A DNA stretch of 64,000 bases from Pseudidiomarina marina (GCF_003987045.1 NZ_PIPZ01000001.1:992001-1056000), one strand, 5' to 3'. Shown: positions 21,005 through 30,960, counted from the stretch's first letter. The notes: generated from the sequence alone by a model not told the origin. Made by a program: numbers and translations.

Positions 21005-23947
21005 TTAGAACGAGTAACCAACATTCAAGAACAACTGGCGACCCAGTTGATCGTACTGCGAGTACAACATGGCATTACCAACGGTGTAAGCAGCTGATGG
21101 GCTACCCATCGGAGGCTTCTTATCAAACACATTTGTCATACCTAAAGTAACATCAACATTGTTGTCGAAACTTTTGTTGACTGACGCTGTGTGATAAACC
21201 GTGGTCGGTGCTTCAGCAATGAAGGTTACCGGTGTACCACGATACGTTGTCTCATTGCCGTTTGCGAAACGATCATAATCGTTTACTTTACCGACGTAAC
21301 GAGCAGCCCAGGTATATGACCAGCTATCACGCTCAAGTGATACGGTTAATGAACCCGAGTGGCGTGGGTTACCTAAACGACCAACGTATTGAATTGGCGC
21401 ACTATCTTCAAATTGACGATAAGTGCGTTCAATTTGGACGGTGTGGTCAAGACGTACACGCAAGAAACCGGCATCAGTTTCATCCTGATAGCTCACGACA
21501 GTATCAATACCACGAACTTTCTGGCTAGCAACGTTCACGTAGCCGCCATACACTTCGTCGATACCCCAGTTGCCTGATTCGCTACCGTCGTTACGAGTAA
21601 AGCGATCGCAGAATGGTTCATTTTCGAAGTTTTCAGAGGTATAGCACAGGTTCAGAATCTGGACGCCTGACAAATCGTCAACTTGGTTATCGATTTGAAC
21701 ATTGTAGTAGTCAACCGAGGTTGCCCACACGCCTTCAGGGCTCGACCAAACAAAACCGATACCTTCAGAAACAGAGGTTTCTGCACGTAATGTGCCAGCG
21801 CCGCCGCCAGTGTATGCTGTACCTGAACCGAAGTCCTGAGCATAATCACCTGGAATGCCATCTGCTTGACAGTTCGCCAGTACAGTTGGGTTGATGGTGC
21901 CGTCTTGTTCACGCTGTGCCCAGTTCCAGCAAGGATCGCTACGCTGATCGAAGAATGCTGATTGGTCACCGAGGTACAATTCGAACAAGGCTGGCGAACG
22001 GAACGATGTACCGCGCGACGCACGAACTCGGAAGCTATCGGTAATCGCCCAGTTCACGCCTAATTTAAAGGTGGTATCGTTACCGTAGGTGTTTACGTCA
22101 GTCCAGCGCGCAGAACCCGTTACATCCAAGTTGTAAATACCTGGTAAGTCACGGAGTACTGGTACTTGAACTTCACCGTAGGCAGCTACTGTGGTTTGAC
22201 GACCAGCAGTAATACCGGCGCTACTCATACCCCATGAGTTTTTCGCTAAGGTAGCTTCCCCTGGAGTATCAACGATTTCATCGGTTTGGTAAGCCATACC
22301 AACAGCTGTTGCAACAGTACCTGCAGGCAAGTCGAACAAGTCACCGGTAATATAAGCATCAACAGTGTCTTGCTTATAAATTGTTTTACCGTGGTCTACG
22401 CCAAACAAGAAGTCGCGCGTGCCTTGATCAAAGTTTCCACGTAAGTATTCTGGGTCGAAGAAATCAACCGCATAGCATTCACGCTGTGAAATTGGCGAGA
22501 GTTCACCTTCACACGGATCACCCCAAATTGCATTTGCAGCCATTTCCAAAGCATCTTGATAGATGATTTTGGTCGCATAAGTACCGCTACTTAAGCTGCG
22601 CTGCCAAGAGACGTCCCAGTTCCAAAAACCAATGGAACCTTCAAGGCCCAAAACGCCGCGAGTATAATCGATGGTGGTGGTGCTACCTGAATGGTCGGTT
22701 ACCGCAGTTGGATCAAGGGCAACATAACCATCCCAACCTTCAACCAAACCATACCAAGCTGGGATGAACGGTTCCCAGAATTGGCGATAGCTGCTGATTT
22801 TAGTTTCACGACGGCTATGCAAGAACTCTGAGTAAAAACGTACGGTGTCGGTCAAATCATAATCAGCCTGACCATACAATGACCACGCTTCAGTGCGTGG
22901 AATCATGCTTTCTAAGTCTTGGAATGGGTGATCAGCGTCTGACCAACCATCGCTTACTTTATCGTAGCCAACTGGGAACCAGCCCTCAGGAACCGCAATA
23001 TCACCTGGGTTTTGCGGATCATAGGTTGGTAAACCAGCTGCAGTTTTTGAGCCATCATAATCGTAGTTTTGAATTAGCGAGATATAGTCTTCTGCGCCGT
23101 AATCCCACATCCACATACCGTATGGCAAATCGTTACAGTGGTAATCGCCCGTACGCGGATCGATTGGATCAGCACGTTCGCCGGTTTCTTGGTCAAAATA
23201 CATGCGCTGACCACAGGCAAAATGGTCACGATCGCCGCGTGCGAGTTCTTGTTGTACTCGGTAATCAGCAACTAAACGTACCGAACCTTTGCTATACGCA
23301 CGACCAATCGTACCGTTCAAACGGTAGTTCTCGCCGCCCGATTCCATTGGCTGGTTAGCACTAACGTTGAACGATGAGTCATCACCTTTTTTGGTAATGA
23401 TGTTGATAACACCTGCAACCGCATCAGAGCCATACAAAGATGAAGCGCCATCTTTCAGGATTTCAACACGTTCAACCGCAGATACTGGAATCGAGTTCAT
23501 ATCGAACGCTGCAACCTGACCACGCGTTCCAGCAGGTCCTGCACGACGACCATTCAACAATACCAAGGTACGGTTGGCTCCAAGACCGCGCATTGAAATC
23601 GATTCGTTACCAGCACCACCTTCCGTCACGCTGCCAACCGACATTGCAGAAGTTAACTGGTTTGAACCAGATGCAACGGTTGACGTACGCAACAATTCAC
23701 CTAACGTGCCTAACCCCTGCTCGACTGCAATTTCTGTTGAAATCACTTCAAGTGGCGAATCATTATCTAAACCATCAGAACGAATACGCGAACCGACAAC
23801 GGTAATGCGCTCTGCACGCTCTTCCGTGTCGATATTTTCTTCCGCATCAGTTACGTCTTGTGCCATCGCGCCTGTTGAAAACAGCGTTGAAGCAGCGCCA
23901 AACACTAGCGCAAGACGTACCGATTTGGCGATACGACTATTTTTCAT
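21005..23947 (-). CDS. TonB-dependent outer-membrane receptor (large, substrate unknown)
   Basis: Outer-membrane beta-barrel receptor of 980 residues. A signal peptide (cut near AMAQDVTD) precedes the plug domain (about 45-190, with ITVVGSRIRSDGLDN as TonB-box/plug start, GSNQLTSAMSVG, NRTLVLLNGRRAG and GAVAGVINIITKK-like SDAVAGVINIITKKGDD), then a 22-strand barrel that ends in a C-terminal aromatic (LNVGYSF). It resembles the large receptors of Alteromonadales used for peptides, oligomers or unknown nutrients; no substrate can be read from the sequence. GGAG sits five bases before the second of two Met codons, taken here as the start. The 5' leader holds a perfect hairpin (see 23982-24003). 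Confidence 0.9.
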   Translation of the reverse strand: MKNSRIAKSVRLALVFGAASTLFSTGAMAQDVTDAEENIDTEERAERITVVGSRIRSDGLDNDSPLEVISTEIAVEQGLGTLGELLRTSTVASGSNQLTSAMSVGSVTEGGAGNESISMRGLGANRTLVLLNGRRAGPAGTRGQVAAFDMNSIPVSAVERVEILKDGASSLYGSDAVAGVINIITKKGDDSSFNVSANQPMESGGENYRLNGTIGRAYSKGSVRLVADYRVQQELARGDRDHFACGQRMYFDQETGERADPIDPRTGDYHCNDLPYGMWMWDYGAEDYISLIQNYDYDGSKTAAGLPTYDPQNPGDIAVPEGWFPVGYDKVSDGWSDADHPFQDLESMIPRTEAWSLYGQADYDLTDTVRFYSEFLHSRRETKISSYRQFWEPFIPAWYGLVEGWDGYVALDPTAVTDHSGSTTTIDYTRGVLGLEGSIGFWNWDVSWQRSLSSGTYATKIIYQDALEMAANAIWGDPCEGELSPISQRECYAVDFFDPEYLRGNFDQGTRDFLFGVDHGKTIYKQDTVDAYITGDLFDLPAGTVATAVGMAYQTDEIVDTPGEATLAKNSWGMSSAGITAGRQTTVAAYGEVQVPVLRDLPGIYNLDVTGSARWTDVNTYGNDTTFKLGVNWAITDSFRVRASRGTSFRSPALFELYLGDQSAFFDQRSDPCWNWAQREQDGTINPTVLANCQADGIPGDYAQDFGSGTAYTGGGAGTLRAETSVSEGIGFVWSSPEGVWATSVDYYNVQIDNQVDDLSGVQILNLCYTSENFENEPFCDRFTRNDGSESGNWGIDEVYGGYVNVASQKVRGIDTVVSYQDETDAGFLRVRLDHTVQIERTYRQFEDSAPIQYVGRLGNPRHSGSLTVSLERDSWSYTWAARYVGKVNDYDRFANGNETTYRGTPVTFIAEAPTTVYHTASVNKSFDNNVDVTLGMTNVFDKKPPMGSPSAAYTVGNAMLYSQYDQLGRQLFLNVGYSF

Positions 23948-23981
23948 CATCTCTCCAGATAAAGTCTTAGTTATTTTTGTT

Positions 23982-24003
23982 GTAAGAGCTTCGCTGCTCT
24001 TAC
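23982..24003 (-). promoter_or_regulatory. Hairpin in the leader of the large TonB receptor
   Basis: Perfect eight-base inverted repeat GTAAGAGC / GCTCTTAC with a six-base loop, 35-56 bases before the receptor start. A smaller GCTC/GAGC hairpin lies at 24014-24025. There is no T-run on the minus strand, so it is not a plain terminator; an RNA stability or translation-control element or a protein site is possible. Confidence 0.4.
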
Positions 24004-24098
24004 CAAATCTCCCGCTCTTTCGAGCAAAAGGCGGAGCAAACTACCAAGACGAGGGAAAAGGACAATGAAAATTAGTTGTTTTGCGGGATATATCCGAT

Positions 24099-24130
24099 AA
24101 AAAAAAGGCGTCGCTCAAAAAAGCAACGCC
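24099..24130 (-). terminator. Rho-independent terminator of the M28 peptidase gene
   Basis: On the minus strand a nine-base stem GGCGTTGCT / AGCGACGCC (one G-U pair) is followed by eight T residues, 27 bases after the stop codon at 24158. Confidence 0.88.
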
Positions 24131-24157
24131 CCTGCTCACTTTATAATCAGCCGTTTT

Positions 24158-25786
24158 TTAATCAAGCTGCGAGAAGAAACTCTCTGGTAACCAGCGAGGA
24201 CGTTCCACTTGATTCGCTATTTCTTGACCAATTGCAAAGTTAATATTGGTGAAAGTAACACCGGCTTCATAATTAATTGGTAAGTCTGGTTGATCACTTG
24301 GACGGTGATAATGCTCAGCAAAGAATTCACCCCAAACTTCACCGCCATCTTCACCTTCCGTTTTAGAAGTGAATCCGGTCATCAAAAATACGGCAGGTAC
24401 ACCTTTTTTCACAAATGGATAGTGATCTGAACGGGTGAAAATCGCCTGTTCTGGCATTGGGTCTTCGCTCAAATCAATACCGAGTTGACCAGCAGCTCGC
24501 GCAACCGTATCACCAAGAGTCGAATGCGTTGAGCCAAACGCAATCACATCAGCGAAGTCGTACAGTAATACCGGCATATCAAGGTTGACGTTTGCCACAA
24601 TCTGACTCAACGGCACGGTTGGGTGGTGTGCGAAATAATCAGCGCCGAGCAGACCGCGTTCCTCGGCAGTAATTGATAAAAACATAATGGAGCGCTTCGG
24701 CTGCTGACCGCTCTCTTTAAACATACGCGCTGTTTCGAGCATCACCGATACACCTGACGCATTATCCATGGCGCCGTTATTGATGTGATCGTCTTGGCTT
24801 AAATCTTTGGTCATGCCAATGTGATCTGAGTGAGCGGTATATAGCACATATTCATTTTTTAATTTGTCGTCGCTGCCAGGTAATACGGCGGCTACATTAG
24901 GGCTGCTTATTTCTTCGTGACGCGATGCACGTTGCAGTCGGGCACTTACGCCTAAATCAAATCCTTTTGGCGATTCACCAGCTTCCAGCTGGGCAAAAAT
25001 TTCTTCTAGCTGAACTGGCGCGTTTACGAATAATTTTTCAGCAGCTTCATGCTGAACATAGGCTGATGCAGCGATATTCTTAAACGCAACGTTAGGTTCA
25101 CCGTTTGGATGTAACCAACGAACGCTCGGTGCACGCTGATACATCACGCTAACTTCGAACGGACGCACCTTCTCACGAGCCGGCGTATGCAAATTAATGA
25201 TGCCAACCGCTCCGCGCTCTGCCGCGAACTTTGTTTTGCTACTATTTAAATGAGCGCCCTCTTCGCTAGGAAGCTCTTCCGGACGGCCACTCACCATAAC
25301 CACAATCTTGCCTTCAACATCAAGACCTTCGTAGTCATTAATACCAAAAGCTTCTGAAACCAATCCGTAACCTACGAAAACTAATGGCGCTTCAACGTCA
25401 TCTTCTTCACTGTATGCACTGGGGCCAGTAATAAATTCTTTCGGATAATCGAGACTGATTTCGTCTTCACCGGTGTTCAAAGTGAACGACGCACTGTTTT
25501 CTTCAAGAAAACTGCGGCGAAATTTAATGCGCTGAAAGTATGTTCCGTCATCGCCAGCAGGTTCCAAACCTAAGCTTTTAAACTTAGCAGCAATGTACTT
25601 CGCCGCAATCTCATGGCCACGGCTTCCGGTGTCGCGCCCCTCAAGATCATCGCTGGCCAAAAATTCAAGATGCGCTTGTAATGCCAAAGCGTCAGCACTA
25701 ACTGCTTCATTCGATGGAGATTCATCGGCACAAGCCGAGAGGCTCAGTGCTACCGCAATAGCACCGATATAAGAAAAAAATCGCAT
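24158..25786 (-). CDS. M28 family zinc peptidase lipoprotein
   Basis: Exported aminopeptidase-like lipoprotein of 542 residues. The signal ends in the lipobox LSAC within MRFFSYIGAIAVALSLSAC. A protease-associated (PA) domain is inserted (about 125-300), and the M28 catalytic core carries YTAHSDHIGM, NNGAMDNASGVSVMLE, TAEERGLLGADYF and the later FTRSDHYPFVKKGVPAVFL, covering the expected two-zinc ligands and catalytic Asp/Glu. The frame opens at 25852, but the earlier segment is not signal-like and the Met at 25786 begins the lipoprotein signal. It is divergent from the zinc-type TonB receptor across a Zur-like box. Confidence 0.9.
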   Translation of the reverse strand: MRFFSYIGAIAVALSLSACADESPSNEAVSADALALQAHLEFLASDDLEGRDTGSRGHEIAAKYIAAKFKSLGLEPAGDDGTYFQRIKFRRSFLEENSASFTLNTGEDEISLDYPKEFITGPSAYSEEDDVEAPLVFVGYGLVSEAFGINDYEGLDVEGKIVVMVSGRPEELPSEEGAHLNSSKTKFAAERGAVGIINLHTPAREKVRPFEVSVMYQRAPSVRWLHPNGEPNVAFKNIAASAYVQHEAAEKLFVNAPVQLEEIFAQLEAGESPKGFDLGVSARLQRASRHEEISSPNVAAVLPGSDDKLKNEYVLYTAHSDHIGMTKDLSQDDHINNGAMDNASGVSVMLETARMFKESGQQPKRSIMFLSITAEERGLLGADYFAHHPTVPLSQIVANVNLDMPVLLYDFADVIAFGSTHSTLGDTVARAAGQLGIDLSEDPMPEQAIFTRSDHYPFVKKGVPAVFLMTGFTSKTEGEDGGEVWGEFFAEHYHRPSDQPDLPINYEAGVTFTNINFAIGQEIANQVERPRWLPESFFSQLD

Positions 25787-25882
25787 AGTTAACGTCCAAT
25801 TATTGTCATTATTAAAAGTTCTCCGAGAGTGTAACCAACCTCTGCACCGCATACTAGCGCTTGCGAGAAGATAAAACTTGAT

Positions 25883-25905
25883 GTAGTGTTATATTATAAC
25901 ATTAC
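25883..25905. promoter_or_regulatory. Zur-like zinc-responsive operator
   Basis: A 23-base palindrome with arms GTAGTGTTATA and TATAACATTAC around a central T; ten of eleven arm positions pair. The core TGTTATA-N-TATAACA equals the core of the gammaproteobacterial Zur consensus. It is 32 bases before the start of the zinc-type TonB receptor and 97 before the M28 peptidase on the other strand, and its AT-rich core could itself be the receptor's -10 region. Repression when zinc is plentiful is the expected effect. Confidence 0.85.
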
Positions 25906-25936
25906 AACACAAGCAGCTTATCGGAGATTTCAACCC

Positions 25937-28099
25937 ATGGTATCGCAGTTTCGTAAAAGCCCATTGGCAATATTCGTAACAAGTTTTGTCAGTTTGACGG
26001 CAAGCGCGTCTTTATCAGCGCAACAGACTGAGCAAGAAGCCCATGAGCACGAAGATACCGAAGTGATTGTTGTTACCGCCAGCCCATTAAATAGAACAGC
26101 TTTAGAATCAGCACAACCGATCTCGGTGATGGCAGGCGATGAGTTACGTGAACAACACGCACATACGCTCGGTGAATCGCTAGCGCAGGAGCCAGGTGTC
26201 AATGCGACGCATTTTGCTGGGGTCGCCAGTAGCCCAATTATCCGCGGATTAGACGGCCCGCGCGTTAAAATAACGCAAAATGGCCTTGATAGCGGCGATG
26301 TTTCGCGCGGCTCGCCTGATCACGCAGTAACAACTGAAACGTCAGTTGCTGAACAAATTGAAATTTTCCGTGGTCCCGCAACGCTTCTCTATGGTTCTGG
26401 TGCGATTGGCGGAGTGGTCAACGTAGTTGATAATCGTATTGCTCAAGAATTAACCGGCGGAGCGCAAGGGTTCTATGGAACCAAATTTGATAGCGCGAGC
26501 AACTTGCGCGAAGGCACCGTTGGCTTTACCGGTGACCATAAAAATACAGTATGGCACTTTGATGCCTTCAAACGCCGTAGCGATGACTACCAAGTACCTG
26601 AGTTTACCAATGATGAAGGTGAAACTACTGACGAAATTGAAAACAGTTTTATCGATGCCCAAGGTGCCAATATCGGTGTGAGCTATATTTTCGATAGTGG
26701 TTATTTAGGAGCATCCTACGGTCGCTTAGAACAACAATATGGTATTCCCGGCCACGCTCATGGCGAGGATGAACACAGCGAAGATGAACCTGCAGGTGCC
26801 GATGAGCATACTGAAGCAGGTCCTTATGCTGACATGTGGCAAAATCGTATTCAAGTTCACGGCGGTTGGGTAAATCCTTTCAACTCAATTGAACGTGTTG
26901 AGTTGCGTTATGGCTTTACTGACTACCAACACCAAGAAATTGAAGATGGCGCACCAAGTACTACGTTTACTAATAATCAGCATGAACTGCGATTAACCGC
27001 AAATCATGAAGCCCTTTATGGCTGGGAGGGCGCCTTTGGTTATCATTATTTCGACCAAGAACAAGAAGCTTTTGGCGAAGAGGCCTATACGCCAAACTCC
27101 TCTACCACTAAACACGGACTATTTTGGTTACTCGAACGCAAGTTCGATAATCTAAATTGGCAGCTCGGAGCGCGCGTAGAAGACGTCGATGTAAACGATT
27201 ACTCGTTTACGCCGGTATCTGCATCAGTTGGTTTTACCTACCCATTGGTTGAGGGTATGCAGCTATCAACGAATCTAAGCCATGCGCAACGTGCACCTTC
27301 AGCAAACGAATTGCTTTCCAATGGCGCTCATTTGGCCACACAAACGTACGAAATTGGTCTCGCCTATGCGGTGCATGAAGAAGCTGAACATGTTTATCAC
27401 ATCGAACCAGCTGAAGTCGCACCAGAAGTTGAAATGTCAAACAACATCGATGTCGGAATCCATCTGGATTACAACAAATTCCACATGGACTGGAATGTGT
27501 TTTATAACCGCGTAAATGACTTCGTATATGGCGCGTTTACAAACATTAATAGCGTTGACCTTGAATTGGAAGACGAGCATGGCGATGCACACGGCGACGA
27601 AGGTGAACTAGGTGGCGAACACGACCACGACCACGACGACGGCCTCCCGGTCATTAGTTACGTGCAGCGCGATGTCGATCTCTATGGTTATGAGTTGAGC
27701 ACGCGATATGAGTTTAACGATCAGTGGCAATTACACGGATTCAGCGATTACGTTAGAGCCAAAGTTCGTGATGGCGGCGAAAACTTACCGCGTATTCCTT
27801 CTCAACGCATTGGTGCAGAACTTCGATATTCTGCCGACCGTTGGGAAACCAAACTTGGCTACACTTGGTATAACAAACAAACTTATGTCGCGGCCCTTGA
27901 AGAACAAACGGCAAGCTTTGGCTTGTTGAATGCGCAGTTTAACTGGTTCCCACAAGCACTCGCTAAGCAAAATATTAGCGTTTATGTTAAAGCTGATAAC
28001 CTCACGGATGAACTCGGCTACGTGCATTCTTCATTCTTAAAAGAGGATGCACCAATGCGCGGTCGTAACTTTAGTATTGGTATACGAGGTGAATTCTAG
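25937..28099 (+). CDS. Zinc-type TonB-dependent receptor (ZnuD-like)
   Basis: Outer-membrane receptor of 720 residues, expected to bring zinc (or a zinc complex) across the outer membrane. A signal peptide cut near LSAQQTE is followed by a mature N-terminus rich in His/Glu, the plug (TEVIVVTASPLNRTALES-type TonB box, RGLDGPRVKI, YGSGAIGGVVNVVDN) and a barrel ending in Phe. Two surface loops are very rich in metal-binding residues: one at about 275-296 (GHAHGEDEHSEDE) and one at about 545-570 (GGEHDHDHDDG). Such His/Asp loops and Zur control are typical of ZnuD. The frame opens at 25886 inside the Zur box; GGAG before the Met at 25937 fixes the start. Confidence 0.88.
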   Translation: MVSQFRKSPLAIFVTSFVSLTASASLSAQQTEQEAHEHEDTEVIVVTASPLNRTALESAQPISVMAGDELREQHAHTLGESLAQEPGVNATHFAGVASSPIIRGLDGPRVKITQNGLDSGDVSRGSPDHAVTTETSVAEQIEIFRGPATLLYGSGAIGGVVNVVDNRIAQELTGGAQGFYGTKFDSASNLREGTVGFTGDHKNTVWHFDAFKRRSDDYQVPEFTNDEGETTDEIENSFIDAQGANIGVSYIFDSGYLGASYGRLEQQYGIPGHAHGEDEHSEDEPAGADEHTEAGPYADMWQNRIQVHGGWVNPFNSIERVELRYGFTDYQHQEIEDGAPSTTFTNNQHELRLTANHEALYGWEGAFGYHYFDQEQEAFGEEAYTPNSSTTKHGLFWLLERKFDNLNWQLGARVEDVDVNDYSFTPVSASVGFTYPLVEGMQLSTNLSHAQRAPSANELLSNGAHLATQTYEIGLAYAVHEEAEHVYHIEPAEVAPEVEMSNNIDVGIHLDYNKFHMDWNVFYNRVNDFVYGAFTNINSVDLELEDEHGDAHGDEGELGGEHDHDHDDGLPVISYVQRDVDLYGYELSTRYEFNDQWQLHGFSDYVRAKVRDGGENLPRIPSQRIGAELRYSADRWETKLGYTWYNKQTYVAALEEQTASFGLLNAQFNWFPQALAKQNISVYVKADNLTDELGYVHSSFLKEDAPMRGRNFSIGIRGEF

Positions 28100-28193
28100 C
28101 GCACTCACCGTGCGCTTTATCGCACTGTAACAAGTATTGCGCCTAGCTTTGATAAACTGTCATTGTTGATTCAATAATCAGGGCTAGGTCGCA

Positions 28194-30494
28194 ATGCGTT
28201 GTACTCGTGTAATACAATCTTTATTCTTTCTCTGCACGTTCGTTAGTGTTGCAATAGGCGCAAAGCCACTCCCGCAAAATGCGATACAACAAATTGAACC
28301 ACTCTCAATTGAGAGGATATTCTCAGCACCCAACCTTTCCACCCAAGCACCACAACAAATTCAGTTCGCCCCTTCGGGCCTACAGATTAGCTATTTAGCA
28401 GGCTCGGCAGAGAACCCAAGTGTGCAAGATTTATGGTTGTATGATGTGCGCGAAAATAAACATCGCATTATCGTCAAAGCAGCTGATTTACTTGATCCGA
28501 ATCAACGCTTGTCGGCCGAAGAAAAGGCGCGGCGCGAGCGCTTACGGATTCAAGCAAGCGGCATCGTCGATTACCAGTGGTCCCCTGATGGTGATGCGCT
28601 ATTATTTCCTCTAAATGGTGAACTCTATTTATTTAACTTAGAAAACCGCAAGGTAAATCGGTTAACCCCATCTAACACGTTCGCAACTGACCCGCGCTTT
28701 TCGCCGCAAGGTAATTTCATCAGCTTTGTTCATGATTACAACTTATTTATCATCGAACGTGCGTCAGGAGAGACATATCAATTAACGCAGCGCCAATCGG
28801 AAACGGAACAATTTGCGACGGCAGAGTTTGTTGCGCAAGAAGAAATGAAACGCATGACTGGCTATTGGTGGAGCCCCAATGAGCAGCAAATTGCGTTGAC
28901 ACGCATTGATTTATCACCTGTTGAAATTCAACAACGGGTTGATGTTTACGCTGAACGCACTGAGCTCGTTGAACAACACTACCCTGCGGCCGGTACCAAC
29001 AACGTCACAATCGATTTGGGTTGGCTAAATGTTAACGAGGCATTACCGAAAAGCGACGACGAAGAATCACCGACCGAGCCGGTATCTATTCGTTGGATAG
29101 ACTTAACCGACCAACATGATGAACCGGGGTATTTAGCACGCGTTAAGTGGCTTCCAAATAGCCAAAGTTTCAGCTATCAGTGGCAAAACCGTAGCCAGAA
29201 CAAACTGACGCTTTTTCTGCATTCATTAAATGAAAAGTCGCCAAAGCCAATCCTAGAAGAAACCAGCGCGACTTGGGTTAATTTACACGATGACCTCTAT
29301 TTTTTGAGCGATAGCCGATATTTTATTTGGGCTTCTGAGCGTAGTGGTTTTAAGCATCTTTACCTTTATCGCACTGATGGTAGCCTCATTCGGCAATTAA
29401 CCAGTGGCGACTGGATGGTTGATAACCTAAGCCATGTTGATGAAATTACTGGTGTTGTCTACTTTACCGGTCGAAAACAGACACCATTAGAGCGCCATTT
29501 ATATCGCGCGAATTTAAATAACAGTTCACCCGGGCAGCCGAGTCAACTGAGTAGCCGAGCCGGCATGCATGAGGTGGTATTTGCTGCCGATGGGCGCAGC
29601 TATATCGATTACTTTTCAAGTAGCCGACAGCCACCTCAGGTCAGTCTGCATGGACCGACTGGTGAACGTATCACTTGGCTGCATGAAAATCGGCTAGACC
29701 AAAACCATCCGCTTAGCCCGTACTTAGCAACGTGGAGCTATCCCGAATTCGGTCATTTAGAAGCCGAAGATGGCCAGCGGTTGTACTATCAAATTAATAA
29801 ACCAGCTCAAGTTGCAGATAATCAGAATCATCCAGCCATCGTGATGGTCTACGGCGGCCCTCGTGCGCAACGTGTTACCAATAGCTGGGGCGATTACTTC
29901 ACGCAATATCTTGTTCAACAAGGCTACGTTGTCTTTAAATTAGATAATCGCGGTAGTGGCAATCGTGGTCGGCAGTTTGAAAGTGGCATTTATCGCCAAC
30001 TTAGTGAGCTCGAAGTGGCAGACCAAAAGGTTGGTGCACAATGGCTAGCTAAACAACCTTATGTGAATAGCAATCGCATTGGTGTATTTGGACATAGCTA
30101 CGGTGGCTACATGGCATTACATTTAATCATGCGGGCACCTGAGTTATTCTCTGCGGCGGTGGCTGGAGCGCCTGTTACCGATTGGGCTCTCTATGACACG
30201 CACTATACCGAACGCTACATGGGAACACCGCAGGATAACCCTGAAGGCTATGAACAAGCGAATGTATTGACCTATGCGGATAGCCTTAACAAGCCCCTGA
30301 TGATTTATCATGGTATGGCTGATGATAACGTCCTCTTTATCCATACCGCGATGCTAGCTCACCGATTGCAACAATCGATGATTCCATTTGAAATGATGGC
30401 CTACCCTGGTAAAGCCCACGGAATTCGGGGCCGTGAGGCGAGTATCCATCGCTATCAATTGATCACCGAGTTTTTCAATCGACACTTACGATAA
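28194..30494 (+). CDS. S9 family peptidase, dipeptidyl-peptidase IV type
   Basis: Exported serine exopeptidase of 766 residues that releases N-terminal dipeptides, typically X-Pro. A signal peptide (about 1-23) is followed by the DPP-IV beta-propeller (about 60-520; the EEMKRMTGYWWSP segment matches the Glu-Glu motif that holds the substrate's free amino end) and an alpha/beta-hydrolase domain. Catalytic triad: Ser635 in GHSYGGYMA, Asp710 in MADDNVLF, His742 in KAHGIRG. Transcribed in the same direction as the zinc receptor, with a 94-base gap. Fits a cell that feeds on peptides. Confidence 0.93.
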   Translation: MRCTRVIQSLFFLCTFVSVAIGAKPLPQNAIQQIEPLSIERIFSAPNLSTQAPQQIQFAPSGLQISYLAGSAENPSVQDLWLYDVRENKHRIIVKAADLLDPNQRLSAEEKARRERLRIQASGIVDYQWSPDGDALLFPLNGELYLFNLENRKVNRLTPSNTFATDPRFSPQGNFISFVHDYNLFIIERASGETYQLTQRQSETEQFATAEFVAQEEMKRMTGYWWSPNEQQIALTRIDLSPVEIQQRVDVYAERTELVEQHYPAAGTNNVTIDLGWLNVNEALPKSDDEESPTEPVSIRWIDLTDQHDEPGYLARVKWLPNSQSFSYQWQNRSQNKLTLFLHSLNEKSPKPILEETSATWVNLHDDLYFLSDSRYFIWASERSGFKHLYLYRTDGSLIRQLTSGDWMVDNLSHVDEITGVVYFTGRKQTPLERHLYRANLNNSSPGQPSQLSSRAGMHEVVFAADGRSYIDYFSSSRQPPQVSLHGPTGERITWLHENRLDQNHPLSPYLATWSYPEFGHLEAEDGQRLYYQINKPAQVADNQNHPAIVMVYGGPRAQRVTNSWGDYFTQYLVQQGYVVFKLDNRGSGNRGRQFESGIYRQLSELEVADQKVGAQWLAKQPYVNSNRIGVFGHSYGGYMALHLIMRAPELFSAAVAGAPVTDWALYDTHYTERYMGTPQDNPEGYEQANVLTYADSLNKPLMIYHGMADDNVLFIHTAMLAHRLQQSMIPFEMMAYPGKAHGIRGREASIHRYQLITEFFNRHLR

Positions 30495-30548
30495 GTTTCA
30501 TGAATACGTTATACTAAGCGCATCCCAACCCACAAGGAGTGAACATTG

Positions 30549-30947
30549 ATGCGCTTTTTATCTCGTCGCCTCGTTATGCCGAACGACCTTAACTTTGCCG
30601 GCTCTTTATTTGGTGGCCGTATTCTCGAATGGATTGACGAAGAAGCCTATATTTTTGCTGCTTGCCAACTCGATGCAAAAAGTTTAGTTACCAAACACAT
30701 CGGCGCTATTGCGTTTGAAACATCGGCCTATCAAGGCGACGTGGTTGAATTCGGTTTGGGCGTGAAAAAAGTCGGCATAACGTCTGTTACCCTCACTTGT
30801 GTGGTTCGCAACAAACAAACCAAACAAAACATTTGTGTGGCCGATGATATTGTCTTCGTTCATATTGATCCAGAAACTCGCACGCCCCAACCGCACGGTA
30901 AAACGAAAGCCGAGCTCGACGCACTACCAATCGAAACACCGGCGTAA
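30549..30947 (+). CDS. Acyl-CoA thioesterase, hotdog fold (YciA-like)
   Basis: Thioester hydrolase of 132 residues, single hotdog domain, likely hexameric and acting on acyl-CoA in the cytoplasm. The conserved block is MPNDLNFAGSLFGGRILEWIDE, with the catalytic Asn/Asp region and the later GDVVEFGLGVKKVGITSV. AAGGAG ends nine bases before the ATG at 30549; a TTG just upstream (30546) is less likely. Its position after the DPP gene is probably chance. A terminator follows. Confidence 0.88.
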   Translation: MRFLSRRLVMPNDLNFAGSLFGGRILEWIDEEAYIFAACQLDAKSLVTKHIGAIAFETSAYQGDVVEFGLGVKKVGITSVTLTCVVRNKQTKQNICVADDIVFVHIDPETRTPQPHGKTKAELDALPIETPA

Positions 30948-30960
30948 TATTTATTTGCAT

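Noticed and set aside
25886-25936. N-terminal extension of the zinc TonB receptor from 25886
   Set aside because: The codons fall inside the Zur box, would delay the signal peptide, and have no ribosome site; the ATG at 25937 has GGAG ten bases upstream.
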